A DNA stretch of 49,682 nt from Opitutales bacterium (GTDB lineage Bacteria > Verrucomicrobiota > Verrucomicrobiia > Opitutales > UBA9783): positions 1-49,682 of the forward strand of contig JAEESJ010000030.1 of the NCBI GenBank assembly GCA_016286235.1, in the 5' to 3' direction. The notes beneath the pieces were generated by a model, which was given only the letters and a program-made list of their open reading frames with translations, made no database searches and was not told the DNA's origin. Positions 18,218-29,027 of the stretch are shown one piece after another. Within the stretch, counting starts at the first letter, position 1; the number at the start of each line of letters is the position of its first letter. The translations under genes were made by a program, and so were the position numbers.

Positions 18218-19561
18218 GTGATGGCGGTTGTCGGCAGGCGAACAACGGTGGCGGCGGTTCGGTTGCGTTTGGGTTGTGCCGGTGCGTTTTTGTGCGCGGG
18301 CGCGCTTTGCGGATGTTGTTTTAAATTTTCATCTGTTTTTGGGGCTTCGGAACAGGATGGTTCGGGTGTAAAACAGCAACGGGACGGCAGTGCGATTTCT
18401 TCGAGTTCCGCTTCTTCGAATGCTTTAAGATCTGCGATTACAACAGAGGGAAGTGCTTCCGTTGCGTCCCAAAGTACATCGGATGAAAGACCGTCTTCCG
18501 AAAGAGATGCATCTGACATTGCTTCCCGTCGAACGGTATCCGTCGAAGCGCAAAGCCCTGTCTCCGTTAACGGAACTTCCGCTGAAGAAGAGCCATCCGT
18601 TTTATCTGCCAATCCCTCTCAAACAACATCTTCCGATGCGCAAGCTTCGTTGGGAAATGTTTTGTTTTTGCTTTCGGATCTGTACGAACGTTTCAGCGAT
18701 TGTTGTGTGCGTGTTCGTTATAAACTGGACGGTAAAACGCAGGTGGCAAGCGGTTTTTTCGTCAGTGACAAAGGACATGTGTTGACGCCCGTAATCGGCG
18801 GGGAAGATTTTTATGTCGAGACACGTTCGCATCGGCAGTTTTCGGCAAAAAAACGCGGCGAAGATCCCGTCAGCTCGTTGTGTCTGTTGCAGACGGACGA
18901 AGAGCCGTTGCGAGCGGGTAAAGATAAATCCGCGTCGGAGGCGCGAAGCGTGTCGTATTTTTCACTGTTGCGCAATGACGGGTATCCGAAAATCGGTCAG
19001 CCGATCGTCAGCCTTTCCTGTAAATTGGGAGGGTCGGTCTCGCCGCAAATCGGTTATGTGACGGCGTTTCAGGAACGTTATTTCGCCACCGAATTTCCGT
19101 TTGTGTTTGTTCGCAGTTCGTTGCGCATTGATGCGGGCGATTGCGGCGGTGCGGTACTGGATGTACACGGGAATTTACTTGGGATGTTGTTCCATGCGTT
19201 GCCCGACGCGCAGGAAACGTTCTATATGCCGTCGCAGGCGCTGGAACGGCTGTTTCAAGACTTGTTGCTTTTCGGAAACGTTCGTTACGGTTACGCCGGC
19301 TTGTCGGTCGTAACCGCGTATGATCCGAAAACGCACGCGGTTTGTTTGCAGGTTCGTGAGGTTCAGCCGAATTCGCCGGCGGCGCAAAGCGGTTTCAGGG
19401 GCAATGACGTACTGTTGCGGGTGAATGACAGCGAAGTTTCCTCCATGGAGATGTTCAAGAATTTCATTTTCCTGTCCAAGCCGGGCGATGTGTTGCAATG
19501 TACCGTGATGCGCGGCAAAAAAACGCTGGATTTGACGTTGACGTTGGCGGAAAAGCAATAG
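18218..19561 (+). CDS. Trypsin/HtrA-like protein with C-terminal PDZ domain; catalytic triad apparently lost
   Basis: Ser-rich N-terminal linker; VASGFFVSDKGHVLTPVIGG...DPVSSLCLLQT...DAGDCGGAVLDVHGNLLGM; PDZ GYAGLSVV...LQVREVQPNSPAAQSGFRGNDVLLRVND. Confidence 0.8.
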   Translation: MMAVVGRRTTVAAVRLRLGCAGAFLCAGALCGCCFKFSSVFGASEQDGSGVKQQRDGSAISSSSASSNALRSAITTEGSASVASQSTSDERPSSERDASDIASRRTVSVEAQSPVSVNGTSAEEEPSVLSANPSQTTSSDAQASLGNVLFLLSDLYERFSDCCVRVRYKLDGKTQVASGFFVSDKGHVLTPVIGGEDFYVETRSHRQFSAKKRGEDPVSSLCLLQTDEEPLRAGKDKSASEARSVSYFSLLRNDGYPKIGQPIVSLSCKLGGSVSPQIGYVTAFQERYFATEFPFVFVRSSLRIDAGDCGGAVLDVHGNLLGMLFHALPDAQETFYMPSQALERLFQDLLLFGNVRYGYAGLSVVTAYDPKTHAVCLQVREVQPNSPAAQSGFRGNDVLLRVNDSEVSSMEMFKNFIFLSKPGDVLQCTVMRGKKTLDLTLTLAEKQ

Positions 19562-19598
19562 ATTTTCGCGATAAAACAGGGTAAAATTAAGGAACGGC

Positions 19599-20054
19599 AT
19601 GAATGTTCAAGACCTTCAAAAAGTCCTGCAGCTGGTTGAAAAGTTCAACCTGACCGAATTCGGTTTGGAGGAAAAAGATTTAAAGCTTTCCGTGAAACGC
19701 GGGTCATTGCCTGTGGTTCCGACATTGCCGACTGTGCCTGTTCCGATGCCGACGGTCGCGCCTTCGGCACCTTCGGGTACGTTGGCGGGAACGAAGGCGG
19801 AGGAGAAGAACGTTTTTGTCATCAAGGCACCGATGGTGGGCGCATTTTATGTCGCTCCGTCGCCCGAGAGCGAGCCCTACGTCAAGGTCGGGAGCGCGGT
19901 GCGTCCCGAGACAACAGTGTGTATTTTGGAGGCGATGAAGGTGATGAACGAAGTGCGCGCCGAATGTTCCGGAGAAATTTTGGAGGTTTTGGTGAAAAAC
20001 GGCGCGCCCGTCGAATACGGACAGCCGCTGTTTAAAGTGCGCACGTCGGCATGA
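19599..20054 (+). CDS. accB: Biotin carboxyl carrier protein of acetyl-CoA carboxylase
   Basis: Biotinylation motif [12 protein letters not shown], Pro/Ala-rich hinge, followed by accC. Confidence 0.95.
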   Translation: MNVQDLQKVLQLVEKFNLTEFGLEEKDLKLSVKRGSLPVVPTLPTVPVPMPTVAPSAPSGTLAGTKAEEKNVFVIKAPMVGAFYVAPSPESEPYVKVGSAVRPETTVCILEAMKVMNEVRAECSGEILEVLVKNGAPVEYGQPLFKVRTSA

Positions 20055-21424
20055 TGCACAAAGTTCTTATTGCAAACCGCGGGGAAATTGCACTGCGCGT
20101 GGTTCGTGCCTGTCGGGAGATGGGTTTCAAAACGCTGGCGGTGTATTCGGAAGCGGATGTGCATTCGTTGCCGGTGCAGTTGGCAGACGAGGCGATTTGC
20201 ATCGGTTCGGCGCCGGCGTCGCAGAGTTACTTAAAGGCGGATCGTATTCTCGGGGCGGCGGAAATCGGCGGCGCGGATGCTGTTCATCCCGGTTACGGAT
20301 TTTTGGCGGAAAGCGCAACGTTTGCCGAACAGTGCGAAGCGTGTCGCATCAAATTTATCGGTCCTTCGCCGCAGGCGATTCGTTTGATGGGGGATAAAAT
20401 CGCGGCGCGACAAATGGCGCACAAAGTCGGCGTTCCGACGGTTCCCGGGAGCGAGGGCGCGATTTCGGACGAGGAAGAAGGCTTGAAGCTCGCCACAAAA
20501 ATCGGCTTTCCCGTTATTATCAAATCCGCGGCGGGTGGCGGCGGAAAAGGTATGCGCACCGTGTGGAATGCGGCGACGTTTTTAAAAGCTTTTCTGTTGG
20601 CACGTACGGAAGCGGAAAAGGCGTTCGGCGACGGTTCGGTGTACATTGAAAAATTCATTGAAGATCCGCATCACATTGAATTTCAGGTGTTGGCGGATGC
20701 GCACGGGCATGTCATTCACGTCGGCGAACGCGATTGTTCGTTGCAGCGCAATTACCAGAAGTTGGTTGAGGAAGCGCCTTCGACGTTTTTAAATTCCTCC
20801 CTGCGCGAAAAAATGGGCAAAGCCGCGGTGAAACTGACGGAAAAATGCGGTTACGAAGGCGTCGGAACCATCGAGTTTTTAGTGGATAAAAAGGGTGATT
20901 TTTATTTCATCGAAATGAATACTCGCCTTCAGGTGGAGCATACCGTGACCGAGGAGGCCATGGGAATTGATTTGGTTCAGTGGCAGTTGAGGGTGGCAAA
21001 CGGCGAAGAGTTGACATTACGACAGAAGGATATTAAGTGCCGCCGACACGCAATCGAATGTCGCATCAATGCCGAAGATCCCGACAATAATTTTATGCCG
21101 TGCCCCGGGCATGTGGATTTTTACCACGAACCGGGCGGGTACGGCGTGCGCATGGATTCGCACGTGTATGCGGATTATGTCATTCCGCCGTACTACGACA
21201 GCCTGATCGGGAAGGTGATTGCGACGGGACAAACGCGGGAGGAAGCAATCACGCGTATGTCGCGCGCGTTGGGTGAATACCTCGTCGGCGGCATTAAGAC
21301 GACGATTCCGCTGTGCAAAAAGATTATGCTGGATCCGACGTATTGTGCCGGCGGAATTACGACGCATTTTATGAAAACCTTTTTGCAACGAACCACGGAA
21401 ACCAAGAAAAAGAAGAAAAAATGA
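20051..21424 (+). CDS. accC: Acetyl-CoA carboxylase biotin carboxylase subunit
   Basis: [59 protein letters not shown]. Confidence 0.97.
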   Translation: MMHKVLIANRGEIALRVVRACREMGFKTLAVYSEADVHSLPVQLADEAICIGSAPASQSYLKADRILGAAEIGGADAVHPGYGFLAESATFAEQCEACRIKFIGPSPQAIRLMGDKIAARQMAHKVGVPTVPGSEGAISDEEEGLKLATKIGFPVIIKSAAGGGGKGMRTVWNAATFLKAFLLARTEAEKAFGDGSVYIEKFIEDPHHIEFQVLADAHGHVIHVGERDCSLQRNYQKLVEEAPSTFLNSSLREKMGKAAVKLTEKCGYEGVGTIEFLVDKKGDFYFIEMNTRLQVEHTVTEEAMGIDLVQWQLRVANGEELTLRQKDIKCRRHAIECRINAEDPDNNFMPCPGHVDFYHEPGGYGVRMDSHVYADYVIPPYYDSLIGKVIATGQTREEAITRMSRALGEYLVGGIKTTIPLCKKIMLDPTYCAGGITTHFMKTFLQRTTETKKKKKK

Positions 21425-21855
21425 GCAATAACTCGCAGCAACTGTCCGAAAAGATAAGCGTCCCGTTCCCGAAGGAGCATTCGACGTCGGTGAAGGGCGA
21501 TATTAAAATCAATCTTGCCGTGGTGGCGGGAATTGTGCGTCTGGCGGCTCAGCGCGTCAAAGGCGTGCATTCGGTCGGCGGCGGTTTTGTGGAGGGGATT
21601 GCCGAAATGTTCTCCAAGAAAGATTCCGAGCGCGGTGTCAAAGTGACCGAGAACGAGAACGGCAATTATGACATTGAGGTCAAGGTCAACTTATTGTTCG
21701 GTGCGGAACTGGTGAAGGTCGGCGAAGACATTCAGCAAACCATCGCCGAAAGCGTGTTGCAAATGACCCGCAAGCGGGCGGAGCGTATTGACGTGATTAT
21801 CGACGGCGTTCGTACCGAAACATCGGATGCAGGCACGAAAAATGCTTCTTCTTAA
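21421..21855 (+). CDS. Asp23/Gls24 family envelope stress protein
   Basis: [30 protein letters not shown]... [38 protein letters not shown] overlaps the accC stop. Confidence 0.88.
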   Translation: MSNNSQQLSEKISVPFPKEHSTSVKGDIKINLAVVAGIVRLAAQRVKGVHSVGGGFVEGIAEMFSKKDSERGVKVTENENGNYDIEVKVNLLFGAELVKVGEDIQQTIAESVLQMTRKRAERIDVIIDGVRTETSDAGTKNASS

Positions 21856-21878
21856 AAGCCATCGAAGGAGTGAGAAAT

Positions 21879-22424
21879 ATGGAAACGTGGGATCAACAAC
21901 TGTTGGCGTTTATCATCAAGTATAAAGAGGCGGTCGGCGGTGCATGCCTCTTTCTGCTGTCATGGTATATGCTTCATCGCTTCCGCGTCTTCCGTCAGCC
22001 GTTTCGCGCCGCATCCACCGACAACGGTTCGGTTTGGGTCAGTCGCGCAACGGTTTTGAATTTGATTCAATCGGCGTGTGCGGGAATCGAAGGCGGTTCC
22101 GTTAAACGCGTTCAATGCATCAATAAACGTCGGTTGCTGCTTTTGAAATTATACATCTCCCTGGATGTCAATCAATCGTTCGAAGTGTCCTCCATGCGCT
22201 TCCAGGAAGCGGCAAAAAACGCCGTTACGCATTGCCTCGGCGCGCTGAAAGCCGTTCGGGTGGACGTGGTGTTGGACGGTGTGAAAGGGGAGTATATCAA
22301 TTCGAAAAAGTCCGTTGCTTCAACTGGGTTGTTGACTTCTGTTTCGGGAACCGAGTCTGTTAAATCCTCTGAAAATTCGTCGACTGTCCCTTCGGCGGGG
22401 GATGTAAAATCTGAGGACGATTAA
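21879..22424 (+). CDS. Asp23-associated/AmaP-like membrane protein
   Basis: N-terminal TM followed by an Asp23-like segment, directly downstream of the Asp23 gene with SD GAAGGAG. Confidence 0.6.
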   Translation: METWDQQLLAFIIKYKEAVGGACLFLLSWYMLHRFRVFRQPFRAASTDNGSVWVSRATVLNLIQSACAGIEGGSVKRVQCINKRRLLLLKLYISLDVNQSFEVSSMRFQEAAKNAVTHCLGALKAVRVDVVLDGVKGEYINSKKSVASTGLLTSVSGTESVKSSENSSTVPSAGDVKSEDD

Positions 22425-22433
22425 GGCTGGCGG

Positions 22434-22470
22434 ATCGGTAGTGAGACATTAAAAGTACCGATTTTTTTTG
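22434..22470 (+). terminator. Rho-independent terminator of the accBC-asp23 operon
   Basis: ATCGGTA / TACCGAT 7-bp stem followed by a T8 run (second T-run beyond). Confidence 0.75.
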
Positions 22471-22685
22471 ATTTTTTTGAAAAACCGCCTGTTGAAGGGT
22501 GTGAAAAAGAGGGCAGATTGTTGAGCCTCATCGATAGTGTTTCGTAAAGTAACGTTTGCTTTTTTCGGAAAATTATTTAGGTGCGTGCGCACGAGCCCGA
22601 TGGGTATGTATGGGGAATTTCAAACGTGTCAATTGCCCCCAAAAAATCCTTTGCCACATAAAATGAAACAACTTTCCATAAAAGT

Positions 22686-23693
22686 ATGTCGGAACCGAAA
22701 AGAGTTCTTTTAACGGGCGATCGCCCGACGGGTCCGTTGCACCTCGGGCATTACGTTGGGTCGTTGCAAAATCGCGTTCAATTGCAGCATACCTGCGAGC
22801 AGTTTGTGATGATTGCCGACATGCAGGCGTTGACCGATTATTTTGAACGTCCCGAGCATGTGGTCAAAAATGTCGCCGAAGTTGTTAAGGATTACTTGGC
22901 GGTCGGGATTGATCCGAAAAAGACGACGATTTTCATCCAGTCGCAAATTCCCGAGTTATGCGAATTGACGATGTTGCTGTTGAATTTGGTCACAACATCG
23001 CGTTTGCAGCGCAATCCGACGATTAAGAACGAAATTCAACTGCGCGGTTTCGAGGAATCGATTCCGGCGGGTTTTTTGTGTTATCCCGTCAGTCAGGCGG
23101 CGGATATTACGCTGTTTCGCGCGACGCACGTTCCGGCAGGCGAGGATCAGGCGCCGATGATTGAGCAAACCAACGAATTGGTGCGGCGTTTCAATCATAC
23201 TTACAAAACGGATTGTCTGTGCGAGGTCGAACTGATGCTGAGCAAAACGCCGCGTTTAATCGGCATTGACGGCAACGCAAAGGCCTCAAAGTCGCTCGGG
23301 AATGCTATTTTTCTGTCCGATTCCGCCGAAACGGTTCACGAAAAAGTGTTTTCGATGTACACGGATCCGAACCACATTCGCGTTTCCGATCCCGGCAAAA
23401 CCGAAGGCAACGTGGTATTCGCTTATTTGGATGCGTTTGATTCCGATAAGGATGAGGTAGAATCGTTAAAAGCGCAGTATCGAAAAGGCGGGCTGGGGGA
23501 TATGACGTTAAAACGTCGGTTGGATGAGATTTTGCAAACTTTACTGGCACCCGTTCGCGAGAAGCGCGTCGCCGTTACGGATAAGGAAGCCTTGGAGATT
23601 GCGATCGAAGGTACGAAGAAGATGAAAACGATCGCGCAAAATACCATGGAAGCCGTTCGCAATGCGGTCGGAATTGTGTATCGCGCGGAGTGA
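22686..23693 (+). CDS. trpS: Tryptophanyl-tRNA synthetase
   Basis: GDRPTGPLHLGHYVGSL (HIGH-like), LMLSKTPRLIGIDGNAKASKSLGNAI (KMSKS-like). Confidence 0.95.
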   Translation: MSEPKRVLLTGDRPTGPLHLGHYVGSLQNRVQLQHTCEQFVMIADMQALTDYFERPEHVVKNVAEVVKDYLAVGIDPKKTTIFIQSQIPELCELTMLLLNLVTTSRLQRNPTIKNEIQLRGFEESIPAGFLCYPVSQAADITLFRATHVPAGEDQAPMIEQTNELVRRFNHTYKTDCLCEVELMLSKTPRLIGIDGNAKASKSLGNAIFLSDSAETVHEKVFSMYTDPNHIRVSDPGKTEGNVVFAYLDAFDSDKDEVESLKAQYRKGGLGDMTLKRRLDEILQTLLAPVREKRVAVTDKEALEIAIEGTKKMKTIAQNTMEAVRNAVGIVYRAE

Positions 23694-23812
23694 AGACCTA
23701 TTGAGTAGGCTGTTTCAAAAACAGAGAGCTGCCAGTGCATGCTTGTTTTGCATGCGGGAAAGACGGGTTAAAGCATTTGACAGGCGGCGCGTGACTTTTT
23801 AGTGGTGAGATA

Positions 23813-24319
23813 ATGAAAACGACACGGAAGTCGCTCGGTTTTTCGTTGATTGAGGTCGTCATTTGTCTGGCGGTTATGAGCGTGTCTCTCGGCGTTTCGC
23901 TTAAGGGTTATCAAATCGTTCGCCGTTGGTTGGATTATTGGAACCGAAGGGCGATTGCCTTTTCCGTCGCAGATGCTTTTGAGAAGTATTACGAATACTA
24001 CGGAAAGCATGCAAACGCCTTCCCGAAAAACAAGTGGTTTGATGTATCGTCCGGGAATTACTTTGTGCGTTTTATGGGAGTGATGTCCGATTGTCCGCCG
24101 ATAGGTGCCAATCCGGAACGCATCGAATTTTACCGACCGACGGCGGAGCAGACGCGTACCGAAAGAGTACGCGGTCCGATTTATATTTATCTGAAAGACG
24201 AATGGATCGATCGGCGTGCCAATCCGATGTCGCAATTGAGTGAGCTGACGGGAGGGCGTTCCGTTCCCGTTCATGAAGTGGTTCACGGCGAAGAGGTGTT
24301 ATGGTTCGTGCCTCAGTAA
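23813..24319 (+). CDS. Type IV prepilin-like/pseudopilin protein
   Basis: N-terminal KSLGFSLIEVVICLAVMSVSLGVSL prepilin cleavage and methylation motif. Confidence 0.8.
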   Translation: MKTTRKSLGFSLIEVVICLAVMSVSLGVSLKGYQIVRRWLDYWNRRAIAFSVADAFEKYYEYYGKHANAFPKNKWFDVSSGNYFVRFMGVMSDCPPIGANPERIEFYRPTAEQTRTERVRGPIYIYLKDEWIDRRANPMSQLSELTGGRSVPVHEVVHGEEVLWFVPQ

Positions 24320-24475
24320 TTCGACGAGACGGTTTACGATGGGTGCACGGCGTAAAAGGTTCTTCGAATGTCTGATGTCTGTTTTTTATCCGCTTTTCCT
24401 GCGTCAAAAACATCAACATACAAAAAACCTTGCACACAAAAACGTTGGGCATCAGTTTGAAGTCGTAAGCGCGGT

Positions 24476-26080
24476 ATGAAGTTCGTTTTTATCACGGGAG
24501 GCGTTGTGTCATCGCTCGGGAAGGGGCTGACGGCGGCCTCGATCGGGGCGTTGTTGGAAGCGCAGGGGTTGAAGGTCGGGATGTTGAAAATGGATCCCTA
24601 CTTAAATGTCGACCCGGGCACCATGAACCCGTGTCAGCACGGCGAAGTCTATGTGTTGGAAGACGGTGCGGAAACGGATTTGGATCTCGGGCATTACGAA
24701 CGTTTCACGCATGCGAAATTGACGCGCAACAACAGCGTGACGTCGGGGAAGATTTACGAAGCGATTTTGCGGAAAGAGCGCGAAGGTTCCTATTTGGGGA
24801 AAACCGTGCAGGTCATTCCTCACGTGACGGACGAAATCAAGCGCCGCATTGCGCTTTGTGCGTCTGAGGACATCGAAGTGCTGATTGTCGAAATCGGCGG
24901 TGTGGTCGGCGACATCGAAGGGCTTCCGTACCTGGAAGCGTTGCGTCAGTTTGCGCAGGAACAGGGGCGGAACAATGCGGTGTTCGTCCATTTGACGTTG
25001 CTGGTGTATTTGCGGGTGTCGTCGGAATTGAAAACCAAGCCCTCCCAGCAGAGCGTTGCCAAACTGCGCGAAATCGGATTGCAGCCCGACATCTTGGTTT
25101 GTCGCACGGAAGTTCCGATGGAGGAAAGCGTTCGCGAAAAGTTGAGTTTGTTTTGCAACGTTCCGACGGAGGCCGTCGTTGAGGAACGCGACGTTGAAGT
25201 TTCGACCTACGAATTGCCGCTTTATTTGCATCAACAGCACCTGGATAAATTATTATTATCCCGCCTGGGGTTGCCGTACGTCGAAAAGCCGCTTTCGGTG
25301 TGGGAGGACGTCAATCGGCGCATTCGTTTCCCGAAAACAACCGTTACCATTGGTCTCGTCGGAAAATATACCGATATTCCCGATGCTTACAAATCCGTTC
25401 GCGAGGCATTAGCGCACGCGGGTATCGAAAATCAATGCAAAGTCGATATCCGAACCGTTGAAGCGGAGTCGTTGGAAGTGGACGGATGGGAAGAAAAGTT
25501 GTCGGATGTGTGCGGCATTCTGGTGCCGGGCGGCTTCGGATTGCGCGGTTTGGGAGGGAAAATGCGCGCGATCCGTTATGCGCGCGAACATAAGGTGCCG
25601 TTTTTCGGTATTTGCCTCGGGATGCAACTGGCGGTGACGGAATTTGCGCGCAACGTTTTGGGATACGCGGATGCCTGCAGTACCGAAACGAATTGCCCGA
25701 CCGAACATCCCGTGATTGACCTGATGGAGGCGCAAAAGAAGGTTTCGTGCAAAGGCGGAACCATGCGTTTGGGAGCGGAACCGTGCGTTTTGGCGCCGAA
25801 CAGCCGTATTCGGGAGATTTACGGTACGGAACGCATTTCGGAGCGTCACCGCCATCGGTATGAATTTAACGATACTTACGCGCAGGCATTCGAAGAGAAG
25901 GGTTTGCGTTTGGTCGGACGACATGAGCAACTTAACATTGTCGAAGCGGTGGAGTTGCCGAGCCATCCGTGGTTCATCGGCGTTCAATTCCATCCCGAAT
26001 TTCAATCGAAGCCGCATCGTCCGCATCCGCTGTTTGTCGGTTTTGTGAAGGCGAGTCTTGCGCATCAAAAACAGGGTTGA
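24476..26080 (+). CDS. pyrG: CTP synthase
   Basis: MKFVFITGGVVSSLGKGLTAASIGALLEAQGLKV, GICLGMQLAV glutaminase motif. Confidence 0.97.
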   Translation: MKFVFITGGVVSSLGKGLTAASIGALLEAQGLKVGMLKMDPYLNVDPGTMNPCQHGEVYVLEDGAETDLDLGHYERFTHAKLTRNNSVTSGKIYEAILRKEREGSYLGKTVQVIPHVTDEIKRRIALCASEDIEVLIVEIGGVVGDIEGLPYLEALRQFAQEQGRNNAVFVHLTLLVYLRVSSELKTKPSQQSVAKLREIGLQPDILVCRTEVPMEESVREKLSLFCNVPTEAVVEERDVEVSTYELPLYLHQQHLDKLLLSRLGLPYVEKPLSVWEDVNRRIRFPKTTVTIGLVGKYTDIPDAYKSVREALAHAGIENQCKVDIRTVEAESLEVDGWEEKLSDVCGILVPGGFGLRGLGGKMRAIRYAREHKVPFFGICLGMQLAVTEFARNVLGYADACSTETNCPTEHPVIDLMEAQKKVSCKGGTMRLGAEPCVLAPNSRIREIYGTERISERHRHRYEFNDTYAQAFEEKGLRLVGRHEQLNIVEAVELPSHPWFIGVQFHPEFQSKPHRPHPLFVGFVKASLAHQKQG

Positions 26081-26104
26081 AAACTGAACGTTTCGGGCTA
26101 AAAT
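26077..26104 (+). promoter_or_regulatory. Predicted sigma70-type promoter for the OmpA/Pal gene
   Basis: TTGAAA-N16-TAAAAT, 8 nt upstream of ATG at 26112. Confidence 0.5.
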
Positions 26105-26111
26105 TAAGGTA

Positions 26112-26648
26112 ATGAAACGCTTCCTTTTTCCTTTTTTATTGCTCTTGGGCGGCTGTTCATGGTTTAAAACCTCAACCGAACCGAATCCGCGGTTGTCGGA
26201 TACCGTTGTTGAGCTTTCGAAGCCGAATGAAACGGAGCCCTCGATAACGGTTGATGCGAAGGAAGTCGGTACATCGGAGGAAACACCGCCGTGGTACGGG
26301 CTGTATGACGAAAAGGACGTGGTCGGTCGGATTTTTTTCGAGTTCGACAGTTCGGTTGTTTCGGAGCGCGATCGGTTGTTTTTGAAGAATAAAATTATCC
26401 CCTTGCTCCAAAAGAACCCGCAGCAGCGTTTATTGCTGGCGGGATATGCCGATTGGTACGGCGAGGATGCATACAACCAAAACATCGGTACCCGACGGGC
26501 ACAACAGGTCGCGGATGTTTTGATGTCCTTCGGTGTTGCATCCGATCGACTGGGCATGATTACGCTCGGAAATCGGGAGGCGACGCGCAACATCGGGAAA
26601 GAAGATGCCGTGAAGGATCGCCGTTGCGACATTGTGCTTTTGCATTAA
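26112..26648 (+). CDS. OmpA/Pal family peptidoglycan-associated lipoprotein
   Basis: Lipobox LLLLGGCSW; IFFEFDSSVVSERDR...LLLAGYADWYGEDAYNQNIGTRRAQQVADVL. Confidence 0.93.
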   Translation: MKRFLFPFLLLLGGCSWFKTSTEPNPRLSDTVVELSKPNETEPSITVDAKEVGTSEETPPWYGLYDEKDVVGRIFFEFDSSVVSERDRLFLKNKIIPLLQKNPQQRLLLAGYADWYGEDAYNQNIGTRRAQQVADVLMSFGVASDRLGMITLGNREATRNIGKEDAVKDRRCDIVLLH

Positions 26649-26657
26649 CCGTGCTCC

Positions 26658-27845
26658 GTGAAACACTTTCCCGCGTTGCGACGTTGGAAGCAATCTGTCG
26701 AGGAGTACGTCAGAGAGCTGTTATATCGTCCGCCGAAGGATAAAAAGGCGGCGTGCATCGCGTTTTTTTTTCGTGCGCTGTCGATTGTCTTCGGCGGTAT
26801 TGTTTTTTCGCGGGAAAAACTGTACAAGAATCGTTTATTGAAGGATCATCCGCTCGGATGTCGGGTGATTGTGGTCGGGAATTTGACGGTCGGCGGTACG
26901 GGGAAAACACCGGTTGTGGAAAAGTTGGCGCGCTTGTTGCAAAACCGGAGGCGAAAAGTTGCGATTTTGAGTCGCGGTTACAAAAGCAAAGCCGAACCGT
27001 GGTGGAAGAAGAGCTGGCATTGGCTGGTGCATGCCGATCCGTGTCCGCCGAAGGTGGTGAGTGACGGCGTGCGCTGTCTATTGCCGTACGAAAAAGTAGG
27101 CGACGAACCGTTGCTGTTGGCGAAAAATTTGCCCGGCGTATGTGTGGTGGTCGATAAGAATCGCGTGAAAGCGGGGCAGTACGCAATCGAAAAGTTCGGG
27201 TGTGATTTGTTGTTGCTGGACGACGGTTTTCAGTATTTTCGTCTGAAAGGCGCGTCTTATATTGTGCTGATTGACGCGACCAATCCATTCGGGAATGGGC
27301 ATATCCTGCCGCGCGGCATTTTGCGCGAACCGATGAATCGTTTAAGGCGCGCGCAGTTTATTGTTTTCACCAAGAGCGATCGGGTTGCGGCGGAGGATTT
27401 GAAAAATCTGGAACAACGGGTGCGGTGTCATAACGAATATGCACCGATTTTTTTCTGCAAACACGTACCGAAATATCTGCAAGCCGTTAACGGTACCGAA
27501 CGGTTGGAATTATCTTCGTTAAACGGTTGTCGGGTGGCGGCGTTGAGCGGGATTGCATCGCCGCGGTCATTTGAACAGTCGTTGGAAGATAACGGTGCAA
27601 ACGTAGTGTACGGGAAGCATTTTTTGGATCATCACGGTTATTCGGAAGAAGATTTACGCGAATTCTTTGCGGAAGCGAAGCGTGCTGATGCCGATGCGGT
27701 GATCACGACGGAAAAGGATGCGGTTCGTATTTCGGCAACTTCGTTTGAATTGCCGTTTTATTTTTTGCGCATGGAAATCGAGTGGACGGGAAACGACGAT
27801 CCGTTCGAAAGGATTTTGCAACAATTATCGGTGAAGGCGGCATGA
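26658..27845 (+). CDS. lpxK: Tetraacyldisaccharide 4'-kinase
   Basis: [54 protein letters not shown]. Confidence 0.95.
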   Translation: MKHFPALRRWKQSVEEYVRELLYRPPKDKKAACIAFFFRALSIVFGGIVFSREKLYKNRLLKDHPLGCRVIVVGNLTVGGTGKTPVVEKLARLLQNRRRKVAILSRGYKSKAEPWWKKSWHWLVHADPCPPKVVSDGVRCLLPYEKVGDEPLLLAKNLPGVCVVVDKNRVKAGQYAIEKFGCDLLLLDDGFQYFRLKGASYIVLIDATNPFGNGHILPRGILREPMNRLRRAQFIVFTKSDRVAAEDLKNLEQRVRCHNEYAPIFFCKHVPKYLQAVNGTERLELSSLNGCRVAALSGIASPRSFEQSLEDNGANVVYGKHFLDHHGYSEEDLREFFAEAKRADADAVITTEKDAVRISATSFELPFYFLRMEIEWTGNDDPFERILQQLSVKAA

Positions 27846-28876
27846 AGGAGCGGATTTGGTTTATTTTCGGGGCGGATGAGTTTTTTGTCGAACTCAGGGC
27901 AAAAAAGTGTATTGAAGAACAAACGCAGGGCTTTTCGTTGGAAACGATCGACGGAACCGTCAATACGATTGCCGATTTAAAACAGGTTGTCGATCGGGTT
28001 ATCGAAGCGTTGCAGACGGCGGATTTTTTTACGCCCAACAAATGCGTTTGGTTGCGCGCGACCAATCTGTTCGGTACGGGGTCGCCGGCAACGACCGAAG
28101 GCGGGCAGGGGAGTATCGAAAAGTTTTTATCCGTCCTGCAACGATTACCTTCGGGAACGTGTTTAGTGATTTCCGCTTCGCCGGTCGATAAGCGCATGCG
28201 TCTGTTCAAAACCGTGCAGACGCTGGCGACATGCGAAGAAATGGAGGAGAAACAGTCGGAAGCGTATCTGCGGTTTCTGATAAAGAAATTATGTAAAGAG
28301 CAGGGCGTTGCGATTGAAGCCGATGCCTGTGAATTGTTGTTCCAAAAGATGAACCGACAGCCGCGCGCAATTGCCAACGAGTTCGAAAAACTGGCGTGCG
28401 CGAAACAGTGGAGCGGGTGTATTACGATTGAGGATGTGCAAACGTACACGCCGACGCTGATGAATAACGAATTTTTTGAACCCGTCGAAGCGTTTTATGC
28501 CAAAGACGCGATGCGTTACGTTCGGAGTCTGCGCCAACATTTTATTCTCAACAAAGAAATGCGCAGCGTGTGGACAATGTTCCAAAATCGCAATCGCCTT
28601 CTCATCCAATCGACTTCGTTAAAATTGTCCTCCATTTCGAAGGTGACGCTTGATAAAGCCTATACTTCATATGCGGATGATTTCGGTGCGGTTGAGGATA
28701 AGAATACGTTCTGTATTTTTTCGCAAAATCCCTGGTATGTCAGCCGTTTGAAATCCGCTTTTCCATTGCCGACGCTGTTGGAACTTCAGAAAGAATTGGT
28801 GTCGATTTTTGACAAAACCTTATTGTATCCGAAGCAGGCGTGTGCGTGGATGGAAGCGTTGGTGCGGTTCTTTTAA
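27842..28876 (+). CDS. holA: DNA polymerase III delta subunit
   Basis: HolA-like organisation (FIFGADEFFVELRAKKCI..., LRQHFILNKEMRSVW) after lpxK; start at the MKERIWF codon. Confidence 0.75.
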   Translation: MKERIWFIFGADEFFVELRAKKCIEEQTQGFSLETIDGTVNTIADLKQVVDRVIEALQTADFFTPNKCVWLRATNLFGTGSPATTEGGQGSIEKFLSVLQRLPSGTCLVISASPVDKRMRLFKTVQTLATCEEMEEKQSEAYLRFLIKKLCKEQGVAIEADACELLFQKMNRQPRAIANEFEKLACAKQWSGCITIEDVQTYTPTLMNNEFFEPVEAFYAKDAMRYVRSLRQHFILNKEMRSVWTMFQNRNRLLIQSTSLKLSSISKVTLDKAYTSYADDFGAVEDKNTFCIFSQNPWYVSRLKSAFPLPTLLELQKELVSIFDKTLLYPKQACAWMEALVRFF

Positions 28877-29027
28877 GGTTTTTCGGACATTTGTGAGGTG
28901 CATATAACACGCGCGCAATCTCTTGCGGTTGTTTTAATGTTTAGAGGCAGGAGAAAAATTTTCCGAAATTCCAAGATAACGGCGAAATTTGCTTTTTAAA
29001 AACAACGAAGATTGCTATCATGGAACC

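Noticed and set aside
22425-22685. Poly-T rich intergenic region considered as an ncRNA
   Set aside because: Explained by a simple rho-independent terminator plus the trpS upstream region.
23705-23765. Small inverted repeats after trpS (CTGTTT..AAACAG, GCATGC..GCATGC)
   Set aside because: Short, partly self-palindromic, no T-run; weak evidence.
25409-26632. 407 aa minus-strand ORF spanning pyrG/pal
   Set aside because: Antisense to two strongly supported genes; composition of a shadow ORF.
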